This document shows positions 24,313 to 34,480 of a stretch of DNA of 64,000 bases, in pieces (the first letter of the stretch is position 1; every line of letters begins with the position of its first letter). The position numbers and the translations under genes are program-made. Below the pieces are notes generated by a model that had not been told where the DNA came from, ran no database searches, and worked only from the letters and a program-made list of their open reading frames with translations. This stretch comes from Trichosphaerium sp. ATCC 40318 (taxonomy: Eukaryota; Discosea; Flabellinia; Trichosidae). The stretch lies in contig JALMLS010000268.1 in NCBI GenBank assembly GCA_038496445.1, forward strand, positions 393,299 to 457,298, in the 5' to 3' direction.

Positions 24313-26167
24313 TGGTTCCCCGAGAGATATCTGCTAGGCTTAATCGCAGCAAATTTGAAGCGTTGGCGGCACGAAAGAGCATTTACGTTTTAGATGACTT
24401 TTATAACGAAAAGCGCATCGCTGGGGAGCCATTTCTAAGGTGTGTCATTAAAAATTCTGTTACAAATTGACACTTTTCAGCAATACTACTAATGGAGCGT
24501 CCACCCAGATAATGAACGCATTTCCAGAGCATAATTGGCACTTTTGGAAATTTGAGTGCGTAAATACGGATAGAATCAGCTATCGAGCATCTCTGAGCGT
24601 AGCGAGACCATATTAAAACCATCTCAACACGCTCAACGGTTTTTTTGTTTTTTCACATTTAACGACTCCTAAAACTTGCCTAGCACGAGCCCATACGCTC
24701 AATGGAATATCAAGGAGAATGTGCAATTATTTTTTGAGGTTCTAGCCGAGCAATATAACTTGAAAGTACTGGATGATTTGTACCAAGTATGCTTCATTTT
24801 CTTTCCATCTCTTTGACACTTTGATTCACGTTTACTACTAAGGTGACTGTAGCGATGATCAAGGACAATGGTGGGAGCCCTATGCTTGAAGGTTATCATA
24901 GAGGATCACCAGCGCTTGCTATTTCGACGACGTTCCCCGAATACTCATGGAACATGAGGAGTTTCAGGTTAAGATTGTCCACGACCATTTAACTAGTTGT
25001 TTAACTTGAGATATATAGGATAAAGAAGGGATACTGGGATCAAGTTCATAACCAAAGAGAGTTATTTGATGAGATAGGTAGACGTGCTGGGGTTAAGAAA
25101 CCGTCAGATTGGTACCACGTTAGTATTGGAACTATTACAAAGCACGGTGGACATCCTATTTTGAATAAAAGGTGAGTTACAAGATCATCATTTTGTGCTA
25201 ACAATACCTAGATATGGTGGTTCTGTACTTCGTGCACTAGAATCTATGTATCCTGACTATGAGTGGATACCTTGGAAGTTCAAGTACGAGTTTTTGCAAA
25301 AACCTTTACTGAGAAATAAACTGATCGTTTTCGTAGAAACTCACGACACTACTGGACAAAACTCCCACATCAATGTGAATATTTCGAATATGTTGGTGAG
25401 AAGTTGCGTGCCATGTGCTTTGATGATTGGTATGCTATCTCTGGACCATCCGTCAAGGCATATGGTGGTAATACTCTCATTGATTCTTTGTACGCTTCAG
25501 TTCAAAAACCTGTTAATCACGTGTCACTTACAGTAAGGTCAAAGGTATAATGGTTCTCCTTCCCAAGCCCTAATGAGAATATACCCTAATTACAACTGGG
25601 ATATTACCAAATACAAGTACGTCTAGTGGTTTACCTTGCCTACTTCGGGTTTTTTTCGATACTGTTTTTCTTGTACCCATTTTTTTTGGTTTAGTTTAGC
25701 TCCGAGAAACTTTTGGAATTCTCTTAACAATGTCGCTAAAGCAATAATGAAAGTAGAAGAAGATAACGAGATTGTGAAGGTAGAGCAATGGTACGTCGAC
25801 CTTTCTTGGATAACCGTTACAAAAAAGATTTCTTTCGCGAAGTTTTGCGAGCGAAGATTTCAGTTGCAACTTTTTTACTTTACGAAAGCTTTTTCTTATG
25901 GAGTCAAAAACTAATTTTTTAAAGGTATCGTGTCACTTGTAAAAATCTACAAGATGCTTCTGTACAAGGTCTTATCAAGAAATTTCCAAAAGTATTAGCT
26001 TTAGTGTATCCTGAAGTGAACTGGGATTGGGCACTATTCGCAAAGCGAGATAAACGAGGAACACAAACGTATTACATGTATTTCCTTACTTTCTTTTTTT
26101 GACATTTTTCATTCAGGTCTCTTCAATCCTGCACACGTCAATTATTAGCTAATAAGCACGCTACATA
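24313..26167 (+). CDS. Protein of four W..DWY..GG..YP..W repeats, function unknown
   Basis: About eleven exons assemble about four copies of a 65-70-residue unit. The clearest reads W.Q.HNQRELFDEIG....GVK.PSDWYHVS...I...GGHPIL.....GSVLRALESMYPDYEWIPWKF. Copy 1 has LDDLYQVT and FPEYSW, copy 3 FDDWYAIS, YGGNTLI and YPNYNW, copy 4 VEQWYRVT and YPEVNW. Introns fall at matching places in the copies (just after the final ..KF/KYK and just before the Y of the Y.GS motif), which shows exon-level duplication. The N-terminal exon at 24313 has no ATG; the true start lies upstream, between 24100 and 24300. I recall similar W/Y/G repeats from other protists and fungi but cannot attach a family name or function. 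There are no membrane segments or catalytic motifs. The stop is at 26167. Confidence 0.6.
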
Positions 26168-26694
26168 ACGAAATACACTTACAGAAAAGATAATAGAAGA
26201 GTAATTCCAGAAGAGATGCAGCAATCCAACGCACCAAAAAAAGCGAAAAACGCAAGCCATCCATGCACATAAGGCAGTTTGGTGCCACCAGATCCAGGAC
26301 AAGATGCCTGAGGTAAAGAGCACAACGTGAAGTTACAAATCCAAGAAACTACAACTAGTATCCACGCCAGTACTTGCAAGAAAAAAACAAGCGAACAATG
26401 TTTCCAAAAAAAGATAATTTATTATAGATGGATTAATGTCAACCGCCGAATAATTAATTCTCATTTTTTTTCTCCCACGCGACAGTAGTAGGTTGTGGGC
26501 AAAAAAAAGTCATCCAAAAAAAAAAAGAGAAACTACGTTTGGTTTTTGTGTTGTTCAGTGCTCGTCTTTGTCGATCTCGTTATAAGGGACGCGAAGCGTG
26601 CCAATCCAGAACACCTCTTGCTAAAGCTTTTATGGTTTTTAACCGCGTGGCTTTACCGTGTGTCTATTTTTTTTTGAAAGGCTTGTTTTTGCCT
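26168..26694. other. Intergenic, two overlapping hydrophobic ORFs without ATG
   Basis: On the minus strand 26179-26379 reads QVLAWILVVVSWICNFTLCS then a second hydrophobic stretch. It starts with TTG and I find no spliced upstream ATG. It could be the last exon of a small membrane protein, but I would not call it a gene. The rest has poly-A and poly-T tracts only. Confidence 0.3.
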
Positions 26695-27322
26695 CTAAGA
26701 CTGCACAAGGAGTGGGTAGTTGGTGTATTGGACTGGTTGGTAGTATGGGTAGTTGTAATTCACACCGGAGTTGTAGTTGTATCGCATTGGAGAGCTAGGA
26801 GCGCTTAAAATACGTTGTGTGCGTTGTGGAAGCGTTCTAGGAGGTATAAGACAATTGTGGAAAGTTGGTACAAGCTGAAATAAAAATTTGTTTGGAGCGT
26901 ACCTAGGTATTGCTCTTTGCGGCTGTGTGTCCGTCAATGGTAGGCGAGTAGTTTTGGTATGTTTTACCGGTGTACTAACTTGGCTCGCGAACGATGGAGC
27001 TGGAAGTCTTGAAGCGTCGGGGGAAATCTCAAAGGGACCAGCTAGAGTTTCATGAGCATTTGTAGTGCGTTTTGGTGGAGTTGGCAAGTTTTCTGTGTTT
27101 TCGCCACGTATTCGATCAATTTTATCAGAAAGGGGTATTACGAACCTGCCCAGCGTGATGGCTGCTTTGGAGCTGTAGTTTGATATTTCGTTTTGGAGTT
27201 AGACCCTTTGCTTCTTCGTCTTGGCTTTTTACGTCTGCTGTTTGATCGTGGCTATGTTTTAATAAGTATTGTACAGAATTATTGTTGGGTTTTTATTCGC
27301 GTACTTTTTGCTTAGCGCTCAT
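26695..27322 (-). CDS. Small basic Pro/Tyr-rich protein, unknown
   Basis: The ATG at 27322 starts MSAKQK. A GTACGC intron leads to RSNSRRKKPRRRSKGSNSKT, a strong bipartite nuclear-localisation-like block. A GTTCGT intron then leads to the main exon, which ends in an Asn/Tyr/Pro-rich tail (YNYNSGVNYNYPYYQPVQY). The product is about 185 residues, disordered, stop at 26695. A 28-nt GTACGC...CAG stretch inside the last exon (near 26880) would break the frame if spliced, so I left it as exon. The composition suggests a nuclear or RNA-binding protein; no domain is recognised. Confidence 0.55.
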
Positions 27323-27554
27323 TTTCTTGTTCTATTGGTTCGTTTGAAGTATTTGGTTTATGTGTTGCTCTCTTCATGAACTGGAATTTCTGTAAATTCG
27401 TTCAGTTCGCTTGCGCCAACGCAGCTTAACTATATTCAACGAACGTAATATAAACCAGTTTATTATGACATAATCAAGTACGTTAGTACTCCATCTAAGG
27501 TTTCAGGGTAAATCTAGATGATACATTTTTAGGTAAGTTCACATCAAGTTTTTG

Positions 27555-27815
27555 TTAACTGAACACGCTTCTCCACGTCTTTTCGCAACATGCACCCAAC
27601 CAAGTTTTCATACCGTGGTATTGGTTAATATTATTTGCCACAAAGAGTTTGGCGTTATGTGTATTTAGATGAATTTGTGTATTGTTTCCCACGTAATCAT
27701 CCAACGCAAGTGCCGTGAATTTCGTAACAGATAACCAGCAACCATAGGATTTTAGCTTAGATTTTAGGTGTACCACAAAATATGTGACAATGTTGGATCT
27801 CAACAGGCTTAACAT
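27555..27815 (-). CDS. Small ORF, unknown
   Basis: An 86-residue single-exon frame with ATG at 27815 (MLSLLRSNIVTYFVVHLKSK start). No homology is recognised and it is short enough to be chance. The flanks 27323-27554 and 27816-28200 contain no supported gene; a long T-run lies at 28165-28202. Confidence 0.25.
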   Translation of the reverse strand: MLSLLRSNIVTYFVVHLKSKLKSYGCWLSVTKFTALALDDYVGNNTQIHLNTHNAKLFVANNINQYHGMKTWLGACCEKTWRSVFS

Positions 27816-28200
27816 GAAAAGAAAAAAGGATATTTATTTGAATAGAAGGCTTTCTATCATAACTGGTGTTATGAGACAGCACCAGTGAGTGAAAGCTTAC
27901 TTTATGATAATCTTGCTGGTAAGGTTCAATACCTAGTGGTGGAAAGAAACAGTCCTAATTTCAGTCTGTGTTGTTGTGGGAAGTTGAAACGACTTCAATT
28001 TTTTTGACTTTAGTCGTTTTGAAAAAATTACGCAATGTCAACTAGTAGCAAGTATTATTTTGGCACTCGTTTTTATAGTACACATGATAAATTGACTGAA
28101 TACTTTACACATTTGAGAAGGGTGCAACAACATCTTTGTTGTTGCAAAGGATTTTCTAACAAAAATTTTTTTTTGTTTTTTTTTTTGTTTTTTTTTTTTT

Positions 28201-28470
28201 TTACATTCTTGGGCTTCCGCCTTCGAATGCCATTTTTGCTAGATCTATGTCATAGCTGGATATCATTATGATATTTTCTACGCCTGTAGGTGGGTAGTAG
28301 AGGTCTTCTACCTGTGGGTCCCAAGTCAGAGCGTATGTGTAGTCTGGGTTGGTATTAACCAAGATGCTTTTAGGGACTGTGACCGTGACATTAATCACTA
28401 ATGGTCTGCCCAGGAGAGAATTGTATTTTTTACGAGCGTACTTTCGCACTGCTCGGAGTAGTCTTGACAT
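28201..28470 (-). CDS. Small ORF with basic N-terminus, unknown
   Basis: An 89-residue ATG-started frame. The first 20 residues (MSRLLRAVRKYARKKYNSLL) are basic and amphipathic, like a mitochondrial presequence. The rest (VINVTVTVPKSILVN, LTWDPQVEDLYYPPTGVENI) alternates like beta strands. No family is recognised. It ends beside a long poly-T/poly-A tract. Composition looks protein-like, so moderate support. Confidence 0.4.
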   Translation of the reverse strand: MSRLLRAVRKYARKKYNSLLGRPLVINVTVTVPKSILVNTNPDYTYALTWDPQVEDLYYPPTGVENIIMISSYDIDLAKMAFEGGSPRM

Positions 28471-29720
28471 GTCAAGCAGAAGTATAGATATTAGTTGTAG
28501 TATTCGTATGCTTCCACTAGATAAAAAATCGAATTTGCTTTTAACAAAGTAATTTCTTGTTGCAAAAAAGTTGTGGTTTTACACGGTTTTTGAGAAAACC
28601 GGTCCAGTGTGTTGTACACGGTTATCGAAGCATATCGAGTCCAATTGGTAGTAGATATACGGATTTCGATGTTGGGTTTTAAGATATGGAGTTATGAAGT
28701 AAATCGGGAGTGTCTTTTTTGAGAAACAAATGTGAAAAAAAGTGAAATTCGAAAAAGACTTAAATGCAACTTACAGCGGTTTCTGCTGTTCCGTGTGATG
28801 TCTTATGCGCGTATTTCAAGACTGGTCTATGTTTACAACGGATATTAAGCCAATGCAAAATAGGAAGAAGCCGAAGAACTCAGAATTTGCGTAAATAACC
28901 TGTATTAACTTGTGGCTTGTTATTAATATAAAGTAAGACGTTTCCGTGTGTTCTGATCCAAAAAAGGTTGATCTTTCTGTTTTAGCCTCCCTCAAGCGCT
29001 TGTCACTCAAAACATGCCTCAATTTTATAACGTAAACGAATCATAGCGTTGGTGACGGTTTGAACCTGGTACCTGCCTTTTTGGTTTCAAAAAAAACGTG
29101 ATCGTACCGTTACCGATTTTCTGCTTACTTTTTGCTCTCAAACAAGCCTGTATGTAATATGAGGGACAGTCGTATAACTGTGATGCCACTGTAACATTTT
29201 TGGCGCTCTTTCAGTTCAAAATAGCGTTAGCCTTTCTTTTTGTAGACGCTAATGCATTAGCAAGAGCTATAACGTGTATCTCGTAGATTCATGATACTTT
29301 TCAGCTCTTTTGAGCTGGTTTTGCACCAACAACAGCGATCACAATTAAAAACTCGTAAGCATGGCCCACCAGCGTGCTGCGACCCACAGAATATACAAGC
29401 GCTTTCCGTGATCTACATATTGACTGCTTTACGCCTTTGGCAACCATTTGCATACTGCGTAGGACTAATGACCCTCAATAGACTTGTTTGCTCAATAGAT
29501 ACAATGCGAATGTTGAAAGGCCTTAAGACATGGTTCAGATAAAGTCACGCCTTTGCTATCAAATTCAGCTTGTGGTAGTTAGATACCTTCTTTTGTAGTT
29601 GATATCAGTAAGACACTTAACTACAGATTTATAAACGGACTGTAGAACTCTTCATACGTAGCCCAATTAGGAAAGTCATATTAAAAAGCTACATTAAAAC
29701 GCATCACACATTATTACAAC
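28471..29720. other. Intergenic, no supported gene
   Basis: Only short frames on either strand, none with splice-linked continuation or recognisable composition. I see no RNA gene. Confidence 0.5.
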
Positions 29721-30202
29721 ATGACCACCTCTAAAGCCACTGTATTGTTATGTTTTCTAGTCATGTCGCTACAACCTTCAACAATGATAATTACGTGAAA
29801 TATATTGAGTTAAAATCACTTTTTAAAGGAGGGATTGATCACCATTGTGTCTTAGTATATTTCCTGGAAAACAGCAGAACCCATGGTCACAACAACAAAA
29901 ATTAAGTATTTATCCACGTGCATCTTGTTTTAACACAATACAATTCAGGTATGTCCCTTTAATCCAAAACTAACTTCGTAACCAAATATTTAGGTAAGAC
30001 TATTGCAAGTGCATACCTTAGAATGATACCACACAATGATGGATTTACTGCAATCCAATCCAAAACTAGAGACAGTTTAGATCTTGTTTTTTTTGAATGG
30101 TTTATTGCGAATTTAGGCAGTACTTTAGTTTACCTAACATTATCTACCTTGGTGTACCCTTTACTTTATTCTCCCAAGAAAATACCTTATGTGCAGAATT
30201 AG
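29721..30202 (+). CDS. Possible small secreted or membrane protein (tentative)
   Basis: The ATG at 29721 begins a signal-like sequence (MTTSKATVLLCFLVMSLQPS). A later exon after a GTATGT...TTTAG intron reads KTIASAYLRMIPHNDGFTAI and a hydrophobic stretch (NLGSTLVYLTLSTLVYPLLY), ending at 30202. The middle exon junction does not resolve, and the last exon overlaps the 3' end of the convergent SMP-30-like gene. It may be false. Confidence 0.25.
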
Positions 30203-31691
30203 CATACAAGGTTGTATATCCGATACCACCAAAAGCAACATTTGTTACCAAATCAACAGGCATTGGAATAAAATCAATCAAACGCCCTGACGGTTCGAAA
30301 ACATGAACACCAGCACGTGTATCCAAAGTGTCAACATTATTTCTAGGTCTATTCAAACCAGCATTGACATACAAGTTCCCAAGCGTATCAACAGTCATAC
30401 CATCTCCAGATCTCCCCGGATTAAACCTATGAAACACTGTCTTATTTGTCGCTTCACCTTGTTCAGATAAATCGTAAGAAAGTATAGTACGTTCGCCGCC
30501 AGTACTAGAATTAGTTTCTATAACATAAAGAACAGTATCATCAGGAGATATTACAAGACCATTAGCACGATCAGCGCCATTCACAGGGTCACCATGAATA
30601 TCGTCAATAATCTTTGAAATACTCCAAGTATCGTTACTATCTATATCCGTAGGCGGGTCTAGACGGTATACACCACCTGTAGTGACATATCCAGGCGTAC
30701 TTGATGCCCGATCAGTAAAGTACAGTCGTCCTTTTTCATCAAAAGTAAGGTCGTTCGGTCTTCCGAGATGTAGTCCGTTGATTTCTTCCGCTATGACTTG
30801 ACGTTCCATTGTATCTATATTATACCTAGAAACAACACCGTCCACTCTGTTAAACTCACAAACGTACAAATACGATGCGGTTAAACCTTTCCTGAACTTG
30901 AGTCCATTTGCGTTGTTAGAGTTTGTCTTCCAAACCGATAGATCTGCTTTATCTTCTGACGAAACATCTTTGATTGTATATATAATACTCCCGTCTACCT
31001 CCGAAAAATATAAAGCATCGTTGTCAGGGTCGTATGTTGGACCTTCGGTCAATGTAATGCCGTTAATACTCATACCATTCACGATTTTAACATTTTGTGT
31101 TTGAGGCTGTAACGTCATTTCTAGCTCCCTTGCTTCAAAGTGATACGTTTGAGTGAGTATAAACGCGTCTATAGGTAACGTTATAGTAACATCAACATTA
31201 CGGCAACAAGCCGTATTGGCCAAGATTGGCAAAACAAAAAGAATAAAAATTGACAAAACTGCCAAAAAAGGGAGAAAACCGAAATCGTTTCTTCTTCTTC
31301 GTGTTGACATACTGATATACCCAATAAAAGCAATAGTAAGTGTCAATATCAATATAAAAGGTGTTTTGGATCTCGCACGTGACGTCGCTTGAGGTTCGCA
31401 CGTGTCAACGCCTGAAACTTCGTAAATTATTTCTCCCGAATTTATCTGTTTGGTTGTAATGTCTGGAGCGAAGTTACCATATATCGTCGCTGTTAGATCG
31501 AAATCTGTAGAGTCTACAGGCACTGGAGCAATTATAATATTTCCAAAAGGGTTTAAAACACGCAAGGATGATAGGCCAAATAAAGGGATCGTCTTAGTGT
31601 TTGTTTTCGAAGTGGTAGCACATGGGAGACCAAACACATAGCAGAACGCCAGGATTAAACAAACAAGATGTTTGACGCTTATGAGATACAT
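30144..31691 (-). CDS. Secreted SMP-30/gluconolactonase-like beta-propeller protein
   Basis: A 515-residue open frame from the ATG at 31691 with a signal peptide (MYLISVKHLVCLILAFCYVF). An N-terminal beta domain of about 100 residues (FGNIIIAPVPVDSTDFDLTA) follows. From about residue 205 there is an SMP-30/gluconolactonase/LRE-like propeller: LTEGPTYDPDNDALYFSEVD, LGRPNDLTFDEKGRLYFTDR, GADRANGLVISPDDTVLYVI, DGMTVDTLGNLYVNA. The EGP..D, N-D and D-G positions that line the metal site in this fold are present, suggesting a lactonase or esterase-type hydrolase. Two hydrophobic runs (about residues 112-130 and 142-163) sit between the beta domain halves; part of that stretch, bounded by GTGCGA and TATCAG, may be an in-frame intron rather than membrane segments. 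Confidence 0.7.
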   Translation of the reverse strand: MYLISVKHLVCLILAFCYVFGLPCATTSKTNTKTIPLFGLSSLRVLNPFGNIIIAPVPVDSTDFDLTATIYGNFAPDITTKQINSGEIIYEVSGVDTCEPQATSRARSKTPFILILTLTIAFIGYISMSTRRRRNDFGFLPFLAVLSIFILFVLPILANTACCRNVDVTITLPIDAFILTQTYHFEARELEMTLQPQTQNVKIVNGMSINGITLTEGPTYDPDNDALYFSEVDGSIIYTIKDVSSEDKADLSVWKTNSNNANGLKFRKGLTASYLYVCEFNRVDGVVSRYNIDTMERQVIAEEINGLHLGRPNDLTFDEKGRLYFTDRASSTPGYVTTGGVYRLDPPTDIDSNDTWSISKIIDDIHGDPVNGADRANGLVISPDDTVLYVIETNSSTGGERTILSYDLSEQGEATNKTVFHRFNPGRSGDGMTVDTLGNLYVNAGLNRPRNNVDTLDTRAGVHVFEPSGRLIDFIPMPVDLVTNVAFGGIGYTTLYANSAHKVFSWENKVKGTPR

Positions 31692-31929
31692 GAAATGATG
31701 TATGGGTTTACGTTAGGTTCCGTTCTTGGTGTTGTGGTCAAATCATTTCTAACACGGCGATTTTGGTCCTAAAAAAACGAGATGTTGGAAGGTGTTAATG
31801 TGTGCACTTTCAACGCAGAAACGTTTTCTAAATTCAACTGCCTCTCTAACCAGGCCGCAATCAACACTCACTACAACACTGCACTCGAAAGGAACGGTAT
31901 TTGGATGACTTGGTACCCTTCTGTGTAGC

Positions 31930-32790
31930 TAAAGAGAAGTATTAAGATAGTGATGAAGAGAAATGGTCAGCCCAAGCAGTGGTATGAGACTGGAGAACTC
32001 ATGTTCCTGTATATCTCGACGACAAGAGGAATAGCATGTTAAAGGGATGGTATACGAACTGACGATTGAAGGGCGAAGTTATGTATGTTAATGGCATCAA
32101 ACACGGTAAGGAAGAGAGGTGGTATGATACTTGGACAGCTTAGTCTACAAAGTACATGGACTGATGGCAAACAAATTGGTGTTCAGAAGTAGTGGGATAA
32201 GTATGGCCATGCTAAGGCCCAGTGTATTTATGTTAATGAAGAAAAGCATGGTGAAAAAAGCAGTTGGTGGCGAATAGACAAAGTAATGTATGTTATTGGC
32301 GAAAGGAATGGGAGACACAGCATGATAATTGGTATTCCAAGGTATGTATGCTGATGGTAAAAAATGGAGAGTGTTTGGAATGGAGTGAAAACGGACAATT
32401 GATTGCTTGTACCACACTTAACGATGATAAAAACAATGAAGGACAGCCACAGTAGTATGGGAGTGGACAAATTAAGAAACAAGACATGTGGGTTGAAGGT
32501 AAACGAGAGGGGCTGGTCCAATGGCGGCATCAAAATGGACAACTTAAACTCCAATATGATTACAGATGAAAAGAGAAATGGTGAGGTGAGGAAGTGGTAT
32601 GAGAATGGACAAGTTAAGCTCCAATATATGGTTTCAAAAGATAAGCGCACCGGTGAGGTAAGGGTGTGGTATGAGAACGGACAGTTGAAGAGGCAACTAA
32701 ACTATGTTGATGGTAAAAAGAAATGGCATCATGGACAACTTCGATCTTGGCGCTGTGCTACCGTGCAACCACTCGGCGTGATTGACAGTG
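31930..32790 (+). pseudogene. Decayed MORN_2 repeat gene
   Basis: All three frames carry fragments of the MORN_2 repeat (KRNGQPKQWYETGELM, EEKHGEKSSWW, NGECLEWSENGQL, KRNGEVRKWYENGQVKLQY, RTGEVRVWYENGQLKRQLNY) interrupted by stops and frame changes. It clearly derives from a relative of the intact gene at 16362-17039 but is no longer translatable. The last three repeats (32540-32730) remain open, so decay is recent or partial. Confidence 0.8.
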
Positions 32791-33085
32791 TAGGAAAATA
32801 GCACTGATAATAAACCACGCTACTGGTGATGGTACTAATAAACATTAAGCTAATAGCAAAAAAATATTATTGGCGCCTTATTATTTATCATTTGATCTAC
32901 TAAAAAAGGATACATCCTCCTGCATTAGCTAAAAATTCCTTTTTTTTTCTTGTTTTCCTTGCTACAACGCAATTTTCATAAACCAATGTTCGTCTTATCG
33001 GCTTAAGAGCCCACCACTCCACCCTACGCCAACAAATATGTGTTACGGTGAATACTCGACGCTGTTTTACTTGGTGTTTATACAA
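32740..33085 (+). repeat. Dispersed repeat, copy A
   Basis: Shares long stretches with 63411-63866 (same strand) and its palindromic mirror 52082-52537. Examples are the segment around GATTGACAGTGTAGG, AAACCACGCTACTGGTGATG, GGATACATCCTCC/GGATAAATCCTCC, and CGTCTTATCGGCTTAAGAGC. Copy A lacks about 110 bp present near the start of the other copies. It lies immediately after the decayed MORN_2 gene. Confidence 0.85.
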
Positions 33086-33093
33086 GCACCCTA

Positions 33094-33282
33094 TTGTTTA
33101 TGTATCTTTCCCTTTTGGTGGGATTTCAAAACCTTCCCCAAGAGTTGTACATTGTTAGTTTATTTTATTTAGATACACTTCTTAGAGATTACATTTGTGA
33201 CTACTGGGTTGCTACAATATGCTCTCCACCATTCTACAATAACATGAGAGCGCACTCCTTTCCACCTTACATTATATGGTAA
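33094..33282 (+). pseudogene. F-box-like remnant
   Basis: A 62-residue frame reading GFQNLPQELYIVSLFYLDTL resembles the F-box start of the MORN_2 and LRR family proteins here (compare LPTEIQLDIIDLDLEV). It directly follows the dispersed repeat and overlaps the 3' end of the GT8 gene on the other strand. Probably a fragment of another family member. Confidence 0.3.
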
Positions 33283-34349
33283 AGATCTTATGTCAAAGAC
33301 AGCCATCCTGACATTACCCAAATCGTTTAAATGATTGGCACCTTTGAAGAAAATGTTCGCAGAGTATTTAGGATGTATTCTGTGTTCCGATGTTGATGTG
33401 TACCAGTCATGAAATATTGTATTAAAGAAATCAATAGAAGAGTCTTGGGTACTCTTTAACGACTTTTCTAAAGTTATAAGACGATCCATAATCTTAAGGT
33501 CAGGGCGGATAAGAAAAAGCTAAAAAGAAAAAAAGTGAGATTTGATATAATTTAGGTATCCTTTTGCTGACCTTGTTGGAGAACCTGTCTGGTGGTATTG
33601 TATCAGGAGCTGCTGAAAATGGCTTGTACATATGAAATAATTCGTCGACATTTGTCAATGGTACAGTGAGAGGGTCTAAATAAGCCACAAGATTGTATTC
33701 TTTGATTCCCCATATCTTAATTTGTGTATTTTGTAAATCCGACAAACTCTCATCTATGACTACTTCTGTTGCCCTATCTTTTAAGCAATCTATAATGTCT
33801 GAATCAATATCATATCCAGCCAATACAATAATATCATACATGGTGTTGTGAAGGCTTAAAAAAACCGTTAAAATTTTACCAACCAAACAACACTTAGTTT
33901 TTCAATTAACAAGAAGAAGTGAACTAAAACCGAACCCAGAAAACTGGGAATAGCCTCCTCTAGTTCACAAGAAATAACCAGTTGCAAATCACTTACATTA
34001 AGGCATTTACTAGACCTACAGCAGCCAATGCATCTATAAGAATAAAATGAGAATTGCATTATATACAAAAGAGTCTTTGTTGCGTTACCTCTATCGCTTG
34101 TTACTATGGTTACCCAAGCAAAGTTTTTTTTCAATGGAAGAGCCTTGAATTTTCTTCTTCTCACTGATTTTGGCGATAAATGCAACCTGGGAAACAATTA
34201 TGCATTAATAGGTACACCACTTTTTCATGTTATTTTAAATATCTTCAGAACACGTGCCTGGTAGTAGGGTATGTACCTACTGCTTTTGTAACCTCTCTCA
34301 ATATCTCTGGTCTTATATTTGGTTCTATTTCAGGTCGTGGTAGAGGCAT
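33169..34349 (-). CDS. GT8 (glycogenin-like) glycosyltransferase, DxD motif lost
   Basis: The ATG at 34349 starts MPLPRPEIEPNIRPEILREV. Following exons give the GT8 nucleotide-binding start FAWVTIVTSDR, then NTMYDIIVLAGYDIDSD, TEVVIDESLSDL, IKIWGIKEYNLVAYLDPLTV and PLTNVDELFHMYKPFSAAPD, then FFNTIFHDWYTSTSEHRIHP. The order and spacing match glycogenin-type GT8 proteins. However, where they have L-D-A-D the sequence has L-D-P-L, so the Mn-binding second Asp is missing. No signal peptide is seen. It lies downstream of and parallel to a GT8 gene with an intact motif. Exon joins between 34000 and 33860 are uncertain. Confidence 0.6.
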
Positions 34350-34480
34350 ACCAACAGCGAAACTCCACCAAGCAGAAACTTAAACAGAACTCAAAAAAGT
34401 TGTATTTGATAATCATTTATTGCGTACTTAGTGGATCCTCTGACAGCTTCTTCTTTTTCCACGGTTTACCTAATTCGTCG

